DNA of 64,000 nt, taken from Chryseobacterium gleum. Its GTDB lineage: Bacteria > Bacteroidota > Bacteroidia > Flavobacteriales_F > PHOS-HE28. The notes under the pieces are model-generated. The model was not told where the DNA came from. It did no database searches and worked only from the letters and a program-made list of their open reading frames with translations. Shown here piece by piece: positions 8,582 to 16,589 of the stretch (positions are counted from its first letter, which is position 1; every line of letters starts with the position of its first letter). Made by a program: the position numbers and the translations under genes. The stretch lies in contig CAMCAZ010000004.1 in NCBI GenBank assembly GCA_945872795.1, positions 27,398-91,397 on the forward strand. Reading direction: 5' to 3'.

Positions 8582-9301
8582 ATGCCCGAGCGTCTCGTCA
8601 TCATTCCCACCTACAACGAGCGTGAGAATATTGCTGACATGCTGTCACACGTGCTCCGGATTGAACCGGTGTTCCACGCGCTGGTGGTGGATGATGGCTC
8701 CCCCGATGGGACCGCAGAGCTGGTGAAGGACTTCCATCAGCGTTTTCCGGACCGCATCCACCTGCTGGAGCGTTCCGGCAAGTTGGGCTTGGGCACCGCC
8801 TATATCGCCGGCTTCAAATGGGCCATCGAGCGCCGGTACGAGCACATCTTCGAGATGGACGCCGACTTCTCCCATGACCCGGACGACCTGGTGCGCCTTT
8901 ACAAGGCTTGCAGCGTCCCCGGCGTGGGTATGAGCGTGGGCTCCCGCTACGTCAAGGACGGGCACGTCTCCAACTGGTCCTGGAACAGGGTGCTGATGAG
9001 CTACTGCGCCTCGCTCTACGTGCGTTCGGTGCTCTGGCTCGGGGTGAACGATACCACCGCCGGATTCGTGTGCTACCGTCGGGAGGTGCTCGAAGCGCTC
9101 CCGCTGGATGAGATCCGTTTCATCGGCTACGCCTTCCAGATCGAAATGAAGTACCGCGTGAAGCTCCAGGGTTTCACCATCGTGGAGGTGCCCATCACCT
9201 TCAAGGACCGCGAGAAGGGTCAGAGCAAGATGAGCATGAACATCTTCCACGAAGCATTCCTGGGTGTGCTCAAGATGCGGGTGAACATCCGACGGAAATG
9301 A
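8582..9301 (+). CDS. Polyprenol monophosphomannose synthase-like GT2 glycosyltransferase
   Basis: A 239-residue GT-A fold, family 2 glycosyltransferase of the DPM1 type. It starts with VIIPTYNERENI. The nucleotide site is VVDDGSPDGT (residues 35-44), the metal-binding DXD is DAD at 93-95 (EMDADFSHDPDD), and GSRYVKDG and the acceptor-side FIGYAFQIEMKY follow. Such enzymes move mannose (or a related sugar) from the GDP form to a polyprenyl phosphate at the inner face of the membrane, giving the donor for periplasmic glycosylation. No C-terminal membrane helices are present, so it is the catalytic-domain-only form. The frame continues upstream of 8582, but the motif start and the promoter set this ATG. 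Confidence 0.85.
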   Translation: MPERLVIIPTYNERENIADMLSHVLRIEPVFHALVVDDGSPDGTAELVKDFHQRFPDRIHLLERSGKLGLGTAYIAGFKWAIERRYEHIFEMDADFSHDPDDLVRLYKACSVPGVGMSVGSRYVKDGHVSNWSWNRVLMSYCASLYVRSVLWLGVNDTTAGFVCYRREVLEALPLDEIRFIGYAFQIEMKYRVKLQGFTIVEVPITFKDREKGQSKMSMNIFHEAFLGVLKMRVNIRRK

Positions 9302-9335
9302 ACGGTAAGCGTGGCGAACGATCACTGTTCGATCG

Positions 9336-9674
9336 ATGAGAACGATCATCTCCTTGCTCTTGGTGTGTTCGGCGATCGCCTGCACACCACCGGAAACACT
9401 TCCCGAAGGTGTCCTTGACCGCGAGCGCTTCACCAAGGTGATGACCGACATCCGATTGGTGGAGGCCCGCATCAACCACGAGCTCATGGTGGAGCATGCG
9501 GGATCGATCAACAGCGATCGCTATTACGAGGAGGTGTTCGAGGCACAGGGGATCACCGAGGAGCAGTTCAGGTCCAGTTTTGCTTACTACAGCGAACGGC
9601 CGGAGGAGATGAAGGCCATCTATGAAGTGGTCCTGGCCGACCTCAGTCGATTGAAGGACGAGGCTGCGCGCTAA
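9336..9674 (+). CDS. DUF4296 lipoprotein
   Basis: A 112-residue small lipoprotein: MRTIISLLLVCSAIAC with the lipobox Cys at 16, then a helical domain (LDRERFTKVMTDIRLVEARI, EEQFRSSFAYYSERPEEM) that matches DUF4296, a family found in Bacteroidota with no known function. It follows the GT2 gene by 34 bp, and in my recollection DUF4296 genes often sit near DPM1-like transferases. Its TAA overlaps the stop of the convergent SDR gene (CTAA at 9671-9674). Confidence 0.82.
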   Translation: MRTIISLLLVCSAIACTPPETLPEGVLDRERFTKVMTDIRLVEARINHELMVEHAGSINSDRYYEEVFEAQGITEEQFRSSFAYYSERPEEMKAIYEVVLADLSRLKDEAAR

Positions 9675-10675
9675 GCGCCACCATTGAGGAAGGCGGCAAC
9701 GTTCGCCACAGAGCTTTCCATGTTCCGGAACGGGATGCCCAATGCGCGTGCCTTGGTCGCGTCGTAGCTGCGCTGGCTGAGGGCACTGTGCACGGTGTGC
9801 CGCGTCACCATGGGGCGCGTTCGGGTGAAGAAGGTGCGCAAGGCTTCAGCGCGCCAGGCCAGCGCCAGCATCCAGGGCTTCAGCGCGCGGCCCGGTGCAG
9901 GGTTCCCGAAGGCCTTAGCATAGCTGTGGAAAAGGTCGCGGTAGCTGCGGTTCTCACCCACCAGCAGGTAGCGTTCGCCGCTCACCCCGCGCTCCATCAG
10001 GGTCATCAGGCCGGCGGCCACATCCCGGGCATCCACGAAGCCATTGCTGCCCGGCGGATGGAAACGTGTGCCTTTCCGCAGGCGCTCGGCCAGGGTCATC
10101 GAACTGCGCCCCGCAAGCCCGGGGCCCAGGACCACCGAGGGGTTCGCGATCACCACGTCCAGGCCTTCCGCCAGACCGCGCAGCACCTCCAGCTCAGCGT
10201 CATACTTGCTCTGTGCATAGGCGGAGGTGCTGTCATCCGAGGACCAGGGGAGACCTTCATCCACCGGGCCACCGTCGGGTGAACGGCCCATGCTCGCCGT
10301 GGAGCTCACGTGGCACAGTCGCGTCACGCCCTTCTCCAGCGCGGCGTTCACCAGGTTGGCCGTGCCGCCGGTGTTGATGCGACGCAGCTCATCCGCATCT
10401 CCCGGAGCGAAGGAGACCATTGCTGCCGCGTGGTAGATGTGGGTCACACCCCGGAGCGCATCGGCCAGCGAAGGCATGTCGTGCAGGTCGCCCTCCACCC
10501 ACGCGATACGCTCCAACAAGGCCTTGTGGTCCCCGCCGTAATGCCGGAACACTCGCTCCACGATGGACCGGTCACTTCCCGGACGGGCGAGCGCGCGCAC
10601 CCTCTGACCGGCCGACGTCAGGTGATGGAGCAGGTGCGTGCCCACGATCCCTGTTCCACCGGTGATGAACTGCAT
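9671..10675 (-). CDS. NAD(P)-dependent epimerase/dehydratase (extended SDR)
   Basis: A 334-residue extended short-chain dehydrogenase/reductase. The Rossmann glycine motif GGTGIVG is at residues 6-12, and the catalytic pair YxxxK is at 153-157 (YAQSK) with an upstream Ser-rich strand (HVSSTAS). The block [15 protein letters not shown] is typical of the dihydroflavonol-reductase / hopanoid-associated-epimerase-like group. Substrate is not predictable: sterol or hopanoid precursors, sugars or aldehydes are all possible. The start at 10675 puts the glycine motif at the normal distance from the N-terminus; the open frame upstream is out of character. Its stop codon overlaps that of the DUF4296 gene. 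Confidence 0.83.
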   Translation of the reverse strand: MQFITGGTGIVGTHLLHHLTSAGQRVRALARPGSDRSIVERVFRHYGGDHKALLERIAWVEGDLHDMPSLADALRGVTHIYHAAAMVSFAPGDADELRRINTGGTANLVNAALEKGVTRLCHVSSTASMGRSPDGGPVDEGLPWSSDDSTSAYAQSKYDAELEVLRGLAEGLDVVIANPSVVLGPGLAGRSSMTLAERLRKGTRFHPPGSNGFVDARDVAAGLMTLMERGVSGERYLLVGENRSYRDLFHSYAKAFGNPAPGRALKPWMLALAWRAEALRTFFTRTRPMVTRHTVHSALSQRSYDATKARALGIPFRNMESSVANVAAFLNGGA

Positions 10676-10747
10676 GTGTTGGACGGCTGCATCGGTGCCC
10701 ACAAGGCACCGGCCGCAAGTTAGCCTGTGCGGCCTCAACGCCCCGTC

Positions 10748-10755
10748 TATCTTTG
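10748..10755 (+). promoter_or_regulatory. Candidate -7 element (TATCTTTG) for tyrS
   Basis: A full match to TAnnTTTG, 56 bp before the tyrS ATG at 10812. No convincing -33 element. Confidence 0.5.
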
Positions 10756-10811
10756 CCGCCGCTGCTGCGGGAACGTCCACTGTTCATGGTCCTGCACAGC
10801 GTGCTACGATC

Positions 10812-12092
10812 ATGGCGAACGGCTTCATCGACGAACTGCGTTGGCGCGGTATGCTGCAGGACAGCACCCCTGGCGTGGAGGACCACTTGGCGAAAGGACC
10901 CCAGCGCGGGTACATCGGCTTCGACCCCACCGCCGATTCATTGCACGTGGGGAACCTGGTGCAGATCATGTTCCTGGTGCACTTCCAGCGATCGGGCAAC
11001 CACCCCGTGGCGCTGGTCGGCGGCGCCACCGGCATGGTCGGTGACCCCAGCGGCAAGAAGACCGAGCGCAACCTGCTCGATGAAGAGGCCCTGCGCCACA
11101 ACGAGGCCTGCATCAAGGCGCAGTTGGAACGTTTCCTCGATTTCAACTCCGCCACCAATCCGGCGGAGCTGGTCAATAACTATGACTGGTTCAAGGACAT
11201 GGGCTTCCTGCACTTCATCCGCGAAGTGGGTAAGCACATCACGGTGAACTACATGCTGGCGAAGGACAGCGTGAAGAACCGCCTAGAGACCGGGATCAGC
11301 TTCACCGAGTTCAGCTACCAGCTGGTGCAGGGCTTCGACTTCTACTGGCTTTACAAGAACAAGGGCTGCATCCTGCAGATGGGCGGCAGCGACCAGTGGG
11401 GCAACATCACCACCGGCACCGAACTGATCCGCCGCATGGACGGTGGCGAGGCCTTCGCCATCACCACGCCACTGCTCACCAAAGCCGATGGCAGCAAGTT
11501 CGGGAAGAGCGAGGGAGGGAACGTGTGGCTTGATGCCAAGCGCACCTCACCGTACAAGTTCTACCAGTTCTGGCTCAACGCCAGCGATGAGGAAAGCCCG
11601 CGATTCCTTCGCATCTTCAGCACCCGTGGGCAGGAGGAGATCGAGGCCTTGATCGCCGAACACAGCACAGCTCCGCACAAACGACTGCTCCAGAAGGAAC
11701 TGGCCGGCGAGATCACCCGGCGTGTGCATGGTGAGGAGGAACTGCAGGCTGCGCTGAACGCCTCGGAGATCCTGTTCGGCAATGCCACGGCCCAGGCGCT
11801 GGCTTCCATGAATGAACAGCAATGGCTCGATGTGTTCGAGGGCGTGCCCCAGTGCGAGGTGGGGCGTGATGCCCTTGCTGCGGGCGTTCCCATCGCCGAT
11901 CTGCTCAGTGAGGTGGGCGGTTTCCTGCCCAGCAAAGGCGAAGCACGCCGGGCGCTGAAGGAGAACAGCATCGCCGTGAACAAGGAGAAGGTGGGTGAGG
12001 AACGCGTGGTGAATGCCGATGACCTGATGGGCGGGCGCTTCATCCTGCTTCAGCGTGGCAAGAAGAACTATTTTTTGGTGAAGGTGGTTTGA
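10812..12092 (+). CDS. tyrS: Tyrosyl-tRNA synthetase
   Basis: A 426-residue class I aminoacyl-tRNA synthetase, the normal length for bacterial TyrRS-1. The HIGH-type motif is HVGN at residues 45-48 ([13 protein letters not shown]), the KMSKS-type motif is KFGKS near residue 229 ([14 protein letters not shown]), and the tyrosine-binding QGFDFYWLY and [10 protein letters not shown] segments are intact. The last 65 or so residues form an S4-like RNA-binding domain ([16 protein letters not shown]). It charges tRNA-Tyr in the cytoplasm. The ATG at 10812 matches the family N-terminus ([14 protein letters not shown]); the open frame upstream includes the promoter. Transcribed divergently from the SDR gene. 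Confidence 0.96.
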   Translation: MANGFIDELRWRGMLQDSTPGVEDHLAKGPQRGYIGFDPTADSLHVGNLVQIMFLVHFQRSGNHPVALVGGATGMVGDPSGKKTERNLLDEEALRHNEACIKAQLERFLDFNSATNPAELVNNYDWFKDMGFLHFIREVGKHITVNYMLAKDSVKNRLETGISFTEFSYQLVQGFDFYWLYKNKGCILQMGGSDQWGNITTGTELIRRMDGGEAFAITTPLLTKADGSKFGKSEGGNVWLDAKRTSPYKFYQFWLNASDEESPRFLRIFSTRGQEEIEALIAEHSTAPHKRLLQKELAGEITRRVHGEEELQAALNASEILFGNATAQALASMNEQQWLDVFEGVPQCEVGRDALAAGVPIADLLSEVGGFLPSKGEARRALKENSIAVNKEKVGEERVVNADDLMGGRFILLQRGKKNYFLVKVV

Positions 12093-12130
12093 CGGGCATA
12101 CGGGCACTTGGCCTCATGAGCCCCTGTCCC

Positions 12131-13135
12131 CTAACTCTCCACCATCAGATTACACCCCCGCAGATCGCTGTTGTCGAAGCGCCCCAGCACTTCGAAGCTG
12201 CCATCGGGATGCAGCTTGCCCAGGTCCTGTGTGGCGATGAAGGGGCAACTGGCCACATTGCCGAGGTCGATCACGTTTATGCCTCCGGTGCGCCCGGGCC
12301 CGACCTCTGTGAAGGGGTCGTTCACATCGCGCAGCTGCACCCGCATCCAGGGCGGGCAGCGGTAGATCCCCTCGCCGGTACTCCAGGCCTGGGAGAGGAG
12401 CTCGGTCATGCCGTACTCGCTGTGGATGGCAGGCACTCCGAACGCGTTCTTCAGGATACGGTGCAGCTCCTCCCGCACGATCTCCGGGCGGCGGCCCTTC
12501 ATGCCACCGGTCTCCATCACCGTGGTATGGTGCAGGGGCATCGGGTGCTGTTCGGCCAGGTCCAGTAGGGCGAAGGTGACGCCCAGCAGCAGGGTCTTTC
12601 TGCCCTCCGCCTCTGAACGCCGCAGGACGTCCGCCAGCTCATCGTAGCGGTAGAGGTAGGTCCCGCTGAGCGGATCGCCCGAAGCTGCGATGAGCTTCTG
12701 GGCCATGTACACCAGCGAACTGCCCTCCCGCTCCAGGTAGGCGGGCAGCAGCGCAAGGATGCGCCAGTGCGAAGGGTCGCCGTAGGTGGCGGCGAAGGAG
12801 CTCATGAACGACCGTTCGTAGACCCGGGGAAAGGGCACATGATGGCGGCTGGTGATGGAGCCCGTGGTGCCGCTGCTGGTGAAGAAGCTGGAAGGGTCGA
12901 GGTCCTCCAGCAGCACCCGGTGGTTGCGGAACAGGCCGATGGGCAGAAAAGGGATCGCCCCGACCGTGGTCACACGCCCAGTCTCCACGCGCAGGGCCTC
13001 CAGATAGGCCCGGTACACCGGATTCTTCCGCGCATGGACCTGAAATAAGTCGAGCGCCAATGCGTTGAACTCCGCAGGCCCGTCCACGATGAACGGCCGG
13101 TCCAGGAAGGAAGGGTCCAGGGGGGGCTGCGCCAT
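12131..13135 (-). CDS. LuxE-like acyl-protein synthetase / phenylacetate-CoA-ligase-related protein
   Basis: A 334-residue protein resembling LuxE, the acyl-protein synthetase of fatty-acid reductase. The phosphate-binding loop FTSSGTTGS is at residues 85-93, followed by DLGNVASCPFIATQDLGKL and a C-terminal GRFDNSDLRGCN, both adenylate-forming-enzyme signatures. The motif HSEYGMTELLSQAW also fits. No luxCD-type partners are nearby, so bioluminescence is not indicated; Bacteroidota often carry such stand-alone members. Possible roles are activation of an acyl or aryl acid for transfer to a carrier or surface polymer. Convergent with tyrS at 38 bp; it has no clear promoter motif. Confidence 0.75.
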   Translation of the reverse strand: MAQPPLDPSFLDRPFIVDGPAEFNALALDLFQVHARKNPVYRAYLEALRVETGRVTTVGAIPFLPIGLFRNHRVLLEDLDPSSFFTSSGTTGSITSRHHVPFPRVYERSFMSSFAATYGDPSHWRILALLPAYLEREGSSLVYMAQKLIAASGDPLSGTYLYRYDELADVLRRSEAEGRKTLLLGVTFALLDLAEQHPMPLHHTTVMETGGMKGRRPEIVREELHRILKNAFGVPAIHSEYGMTELLSQAWSTGEGIYRCPPWMRVQLRDVNDPFTEVGPGRTGGINVIDLGNVASCPFIATQDLGKLHPDGSFEVLGRFDNSDLRGCNLMVES

Positions 13136-13151
13136 ACGACGGTGACCTGCT

Positions 13152-13159
13152 TAACTTTG
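13152..13159 (+). promoter_or_regulatory. Candidate -7 element (TAACTTTG), 5 bp before a start codon
   Basis: A full match to TAnnTTTG ending only 5 bp before the ATG at 13165 and 11 bp before the next in-frame ATG at 13171. The transcript would have almost no leader. Confidence 0.5.
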
Positions 13160-13164
13160 GTGCA

Positions 13165-13671
13165 ATGCGAATGGACGATCGAGCCGCGGTAAAATTAGGT
13201 CTGCTCACCGGCTTCGGTGTGCTCCTTCTCAGCGGTTGCCTCAAAACGGAGGCCTTCCCGCCCGAGCCGGTCATCACCTTCAAGTCGCTGGAACAGTTCG
13301 GTGATTCGGCCTCCCTGGTCATCGGTTTCACCGATGGGGACGGGGACATCGGCCTCAACGCCACCGATATCCAGGCGCCTTTCGATACCGGTTCCGTGTA
13401 TTACCACAACCTGTTCGTGGGCTACGCTGAGCTGCGCAACGGGGTGTGGACGGATGTCGACCTGCTGCTGCCGCTGAACTACCGCATCCCGCGCATCACT
13501 CCCGAAGGTCAGAACAAGGCCTTGGCGGGGGAGATCGCCGTGGCGCTCAAACCCTGGCCCATCGTACCGGGCAACCCGTTCGATACGGTGCGTTTCTCGG
13601 TGCGCATGGTGGACCGTGAGGTGCGGGAGAGCAACACGGTCATCACGGATGCCGTGAAGGTCCGACCCTGA
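13165..13671 (+). CDS. Small lipoprotein of unknown function
   Basis: A 168-residue protein whose signal peptide ends in a lipobox (LLLSGC, Cys about 25), so probably an outer-membrane lipoprotein. The mature part is a beta-rich single domain (VITFKSLEQFGDSASLVIGF) with an acidic turn GDGDIGLN, resembling a calcium-binding loop, at about residues 55-62. I do not recognise a family name. Two ATGs are possible, 13165 and 13171; the second gives MDDRAAVKLG. The TGA at 13669-13671 abuts the stop of the convergent phosphate transporter (TGATCA), with no spacer between the genes. Confidence 0.72.
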   Translation: MRMDDRAAVKLGLLTGFGVLLLSGCLKTEAFPPEPVITFKSLEQFGDSASLVIGFTDGDGDIGLNATDIQAPFDTGSVYYHNLFVGYAELRNGVWTDVDLLLPLNYRIPRITPEGQNKALAGEIAVALKPWPIVPGNPFDTVRFSVRMVDREVRESNTVITDAVKVRP

Positions 13672-15357
13672 TCACATCTCACCGGCCACGGCCTCGGAGA
13701 CGTTGATGACATGGTCGCCCACCTTTTCGCAGGAGGAGAACAGGTCGTTGTAGATCAATCCGCTCTTCACGTTGTAGCCACCGGTCTCGATGCTCTTGAG
13801 GTGTGAGCGGCGCAGCTGATCACGCTTCAGGTTGATCCGCTGTTCGGCTTCCACCGCCTCGTCCAGGAAAACCTCCTCGGCGTCCACGTCCAGGTTGCGG
13901 TGCATCACCTCGAAGGCGCGCTCCAGCAGGTCAAGCATGTCCAACAGGTGCTGGCGTTGCTCGGGCGTGAACCAGAGCCGTTCGTCCACCTTGCGTTCGA
14001 TCGCCTTGCTCATCTGGAAGAAGATGTCGCCCACCCGTTCCAGGTCGCCCACCATCGCCAGCATGCCCTGGATCCGGGCGGAGATCTCCTCGTTGCGCAC
14101 TTCCGTGCTGGTCTTGGTGAGGTACTTGCCCACCTCCACCTCGATCCGGTCGGTGATCTGCTCGTACTTGGCGATGCGCTGCATCAGCAGCACCCGTTGT
14201 TTGTCCTCCTTCACGGTGACCAGGTCGCGCACCATCCGAAGCATCTCGTGCGTCACCCGGCCGAATTTGGAGATCTCCTTGCGGGCCTCGATCAGCGACA
14301 CTTCCGGGGTGAGCGGGATGTCGGCATCGAGATACTCCAGCCGGTACTCCTCATCAAGCTCGCTTCGTGTGGGCACCATCCAGGTGACGATGCGCTCCAG
14401 GTACGGGATGAAGCCGATGAGCAGCAGGGTGTTCAGTACGTTGAAGGAGATGTGCAGAAAGGTCAGGGCCCATTTGATGGAGCCGGCATTGGTGTACGGT
14501 GAAGCCCCGAAGGTGGCGGTGACATAGCGGTCGATGACACCGAGGTAGGGGTGGAAGATCAACAGGGCCCACGACACGCCGATGAGGTTGAAGAGCAGGT
14601 GGGCACGGGCCGTGCGTTTCCCCCAAGCGTTCGCCACCAAGGCGGCTATGTTGGCCGTGATCGTGGTGCCAATGTTCTCTCCCAGCACCAGCGCCGCCGC
14701 CATGTCATACCCGATGGTTCCGTTCTCACACAGCACCAATGTCAGCGCGATGGATGCGCTGGAGGACTGGATGACCATGGTAAGCGCCGTGCCGATGGCG
14801 ACGAACAGCAGGACCGATAACATGCCCATGTCGCTAAGGTCGCGCAGGAACTCCAGCGCTTGTGGCGAGGGTACCGGGATGGACTGCTTCATGAACTCAA
14901 GTCCCAGGAAGAGCAGTGCCGCGCCGATCAGGAACTCCGCCAAGGCGCGTGACCGTGGCGTTTTCAGGAAGAGCAGCGGGAACGCGAGGCCGATGATGGG
15001 GATGGCGAGCTTGGTGATGCTCAGGTCGGTGAACACCGCCCAGCTGAAGAACAGTGCCTTGATGGTGGTGCCGATGTTCGCACCCATGATCACGCTGATC
15101 GCCTGGCGCACCTTCAGCAGGCCGGCGTTCACGAAGCTCACCACCATCACCGTGGCCGCACTGCTGCTCTGGATCACCGTGGTGCTCAGGAACCCGGTGA
15201 ACACGCCCATGAAGCGGTTCGAGGTCATGGCCCGGAGCACACTGCGCATCCGCCCGCCGGCCACTTTCTGCAGCCCTTCGCTCATGACCTTCATCCCATA
15301 GATGAACAAGCCGAGGGAGCCCGCCAGGGTGAGGAATTCGAGGAGGCCGAAGGTCAT
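13672..15357 (-). CDS. Na+/phosphate cotransporter with C-terminal PhoU-like domain
   Basis: A 561-residue membrane protein of the NptA / YjbB type. Residues about 1-320 hold the repeated Na/Pi-cotransporter segments with the paired QSSSA motifs (TVIQSSSAATVMV near 70 and TMVIQSSSASIALT near 205), which form the ion and phosphate site. Residues about 350-560 are helical and PhoU-like (EISKFGRVTHEMLRMVRDL, MLAMVGDLERVGDIFFQMS). It takes up, or in some homologues exports, inorganic phosphate with sodium, and the PhoU tail probably gates it. The start at 15357 begins directly with the first membrane helix. Divergent from a PhoR-like kinase. Confidence 0.9.
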   Translation of the reverse strand: MTFGLLEFLTLAGSLGLFIYGMKVMSEGLQKVAGGRMRSVLRAMTSNRFMGVFTGFLSTTVIQSSSAATVMVVSFVNAGLLKVRQAISVIMGANIGTTIKALFFSWAVFTDLSITKLAIPIIGLAFPLLFLKTPRSRALAEFLIGAALLFLGLEFMKQSIPVPSPQALEFLRDLSDMGMLSVLLFVAIGTALTMVIQSSSASIALTLVLCENGTIGYDMAAALVLGENIGTTITANIAALVANAWGKRTARAHLLFNLIGVSWALLIFHPYLGVIDRYVTATFGASPYTNAGSIKWALTFLHISFNVLNTLLLIGFIPYLERIVTWMVPTRSELDEEYRLEYLDADIPLTPEVSLIEARKEISKFGRVTHEMLRMVRDLVTVKEDKQRVLLMQRIAKYEQITDRIEVEVGKYLTKTSTEVRNEEISARIQGMLAMVGDLERVGDIFFQMSKAIERKVDERLWFTPEQRQHLLDMLDLLERAFEVMHRNLDVDAEEVFLDEAVEAEQRINLKRDQLRRSHLKSIETGGYNVKSGLIYNDLFSSCEKVGDHVINVSEAVAGEM

Positions 15358-15388
15358 GGGAGCAAGCGCCTTGCAGGGCAACGGGCGC

Positions 15389-15396
15389 TAAAAGTA
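15389..15396 (-). promoter_or_regulatory. Candidate -7 element (TACTTTTA) for the phosphate transporter
   Basis: Seven of eight bases match TAnnTTTG on the minus strand, 31 bp before the ATG at 15357. Confidence 0.35.
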
Positions 15397-15481
15397 TGAC
15401 CGGCATGTTTCGGGAATGTTAGATCATGCGCGAGCCCGCCTTCAGCCTCGCTTTGGGCCGCAGCCCCTGCCGGTGGCCGTC

Positions 15482-15489
15482 TATCTTTG
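15482..15489 (+). promoter_or_regulatory. Candidate -7 element (TATCTTTG) for the PhoR-like kinase
   Basis: A full match to TAnnTTTG, 47 bp before the ATG at 15537. A TTTG at 15452-15455 is 26 bp upstream, longer than the usual gap of about 19. Confidence 0.5.
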
Positions 15490-15536
15490 AAGCGCACCAG
15501 GAGAATGCCCGGTGCGGGAACGCTTTCGAACAGACC

Positions 15537-16574
15537 ATGGGTCAACTTTCTCCGCGACAGGTCAGTGTGCTGGCCGCTTTGGTGGTGGCCGTGGTCGGCG
15601 GGTTGTTGGTGGCCGTCGGGTCCTCACCGATCGGGGACCGTTATCAGGCCTGGGTGGCCATTGTGGCCGCGGGTGTGCTGTTCGGTGTGGCCTACGGCAC
15701 GTTCTCCTTCGGCATCGAACGCTTCATCCACACCCGCATCAAGGTGCTGTATCGCACCGTTCACGACCTGAAACGCAGTCGCATCGAGCAGGCGGACGAG
15801 GCGGGGAAGGCCGATATCCTGGACGAAGTGAACGCCGAAGTGACGGCATGGGCCACCGAGCGACGGACCGAGATCCGTGAGCTGCACGAACGGGAGAAGT
15901 TCCGTCGTGAGTTCATCGGCAACCTGGCCCATGAGCTGAAGACACCGATCTTCAACATCCAGGGCTACATCCTGACCCTGCTGGAGGGCGGATTGGAGGA
16001 CGAGAAAGTGAACCGCGACTTCCTTGAACGGGCCTCCAACGGCGTGGACCGCCTGACGAAGATCGTGGAGGACCTCGACCTGATCACCAAGCTCGAGAGC
16101 GGTGTCATGGACCTGCGCATGGCCCGTATGGACCTGCGTGCATTGGTCGATGAGACGATGACCACCATGGAGATCCAGGCCCGCGAACGGGGCATGCGTC
16201 TCGTTGATCAGTTGAACTCCCCTACGATGGTGCAGGCCGATCGCAACCGGTTGGCACAGGTCTTCACCAACCTGCTCGGCAACGCGGTGAACTACGGACG
16301 AGAGGGTGGCGCCTGCACGGTGAGCAGCTATCCCCTCGGCGACCAGGTGGTGGTGGAGGTCAGCGACGACGGCATCGGCATCAGCCAGGAGCACCTTCCC
16401 CGCCTGTTCGAGCGCTTCTACCGCGTGGGAAAAAGCAGGGCGAGGAACGAGGGCGGATCGGGTCTGGGTCTCGCCATCGTCAAGCACATCATCGAGGCCC
16501 ACGGCCAGACCATCACTGTGACCAGCTCGGAGGGGAAGGGGACCACGTTCAGCTTCACCCTGGAAAAGGCCTGA
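15537..16574 (+). CDS. Membrane sensor histidine kinase, PhoR-like
   Basis: A 345-residue kinase with two N-terminal membrane helices (about 8-27 and 38-58) and almost no periplasmic sensor. A coiled linker (60-125), a HisKA domain with phospho-acceptor His132 (NLAHELKTPIFNIQGY) and a complete HATPase follow: N-box NRLAQVFTNLLGNAVN, G1 DDGIGIS, G2 GGSGLGLAIVKH. It phosphorylates a response regulator; none is adjacent. The layout matches PhoR-type kinases of Bacteroidota. The divergent Na/Pi-PhoU transporter supports, but does not prove, a phosphate-sensing role. The start at 15537 precedes the first helix. Its TGA lies in a hairpin shared with the next gene. Confidence 0.85.
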   Translation: MGQLSPRQVSVLAALVVAVVGGLLVAVGSSPIGDRYQAWVAIVAAGVLFGVAYGTFSFGIERFIHTRIKVLYRTVHDLKRSRIEQADEAGKADILDEVNAEVTAWATERRTEIRELHEREKFRREFIGNLAHELKTPIFNIQGYILTLLEGGLEDEKVNRDFLERASNGVDRLTKIVEDLDLITKLESGVMDLRMARMDLRALVDETMTTMEIQARERGMRLVDQLNSPTMVQADRNRLAQVFTNLLGNAVNYGREGGACTVSSYPLGDQVVVEVSDDGIGISQEHLPRLFERFYRVGKSRARNEGGSGLGLAIVKHIIEAHGQTITVTSSEGKGTTFSFTLEKA

Positions 16575-16589
16575 GGCGCTCCGCCTCAG
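16571..16589. terminator. Hairpin containing both stop codons of a convergent pair
   Basis: CTGAGGCG (16571-16578), loop CTC, CGCCTCAG (16582-16589): a perfect 8-bp stem. The kinase stop TGA (16572-16574) is in one arm and the nuclease stop (TCA, 16586-16588) in the other. It may serve both directions, though no T-run follows. Confidence 0.5.

Noticed and set aside
10638..10811. Upstream extension of tyrS
   Set aside because: The extension covers the -7 element and the start of the divergent SDR gene, and the TyrRS N-terminal pattern begins at 10812.
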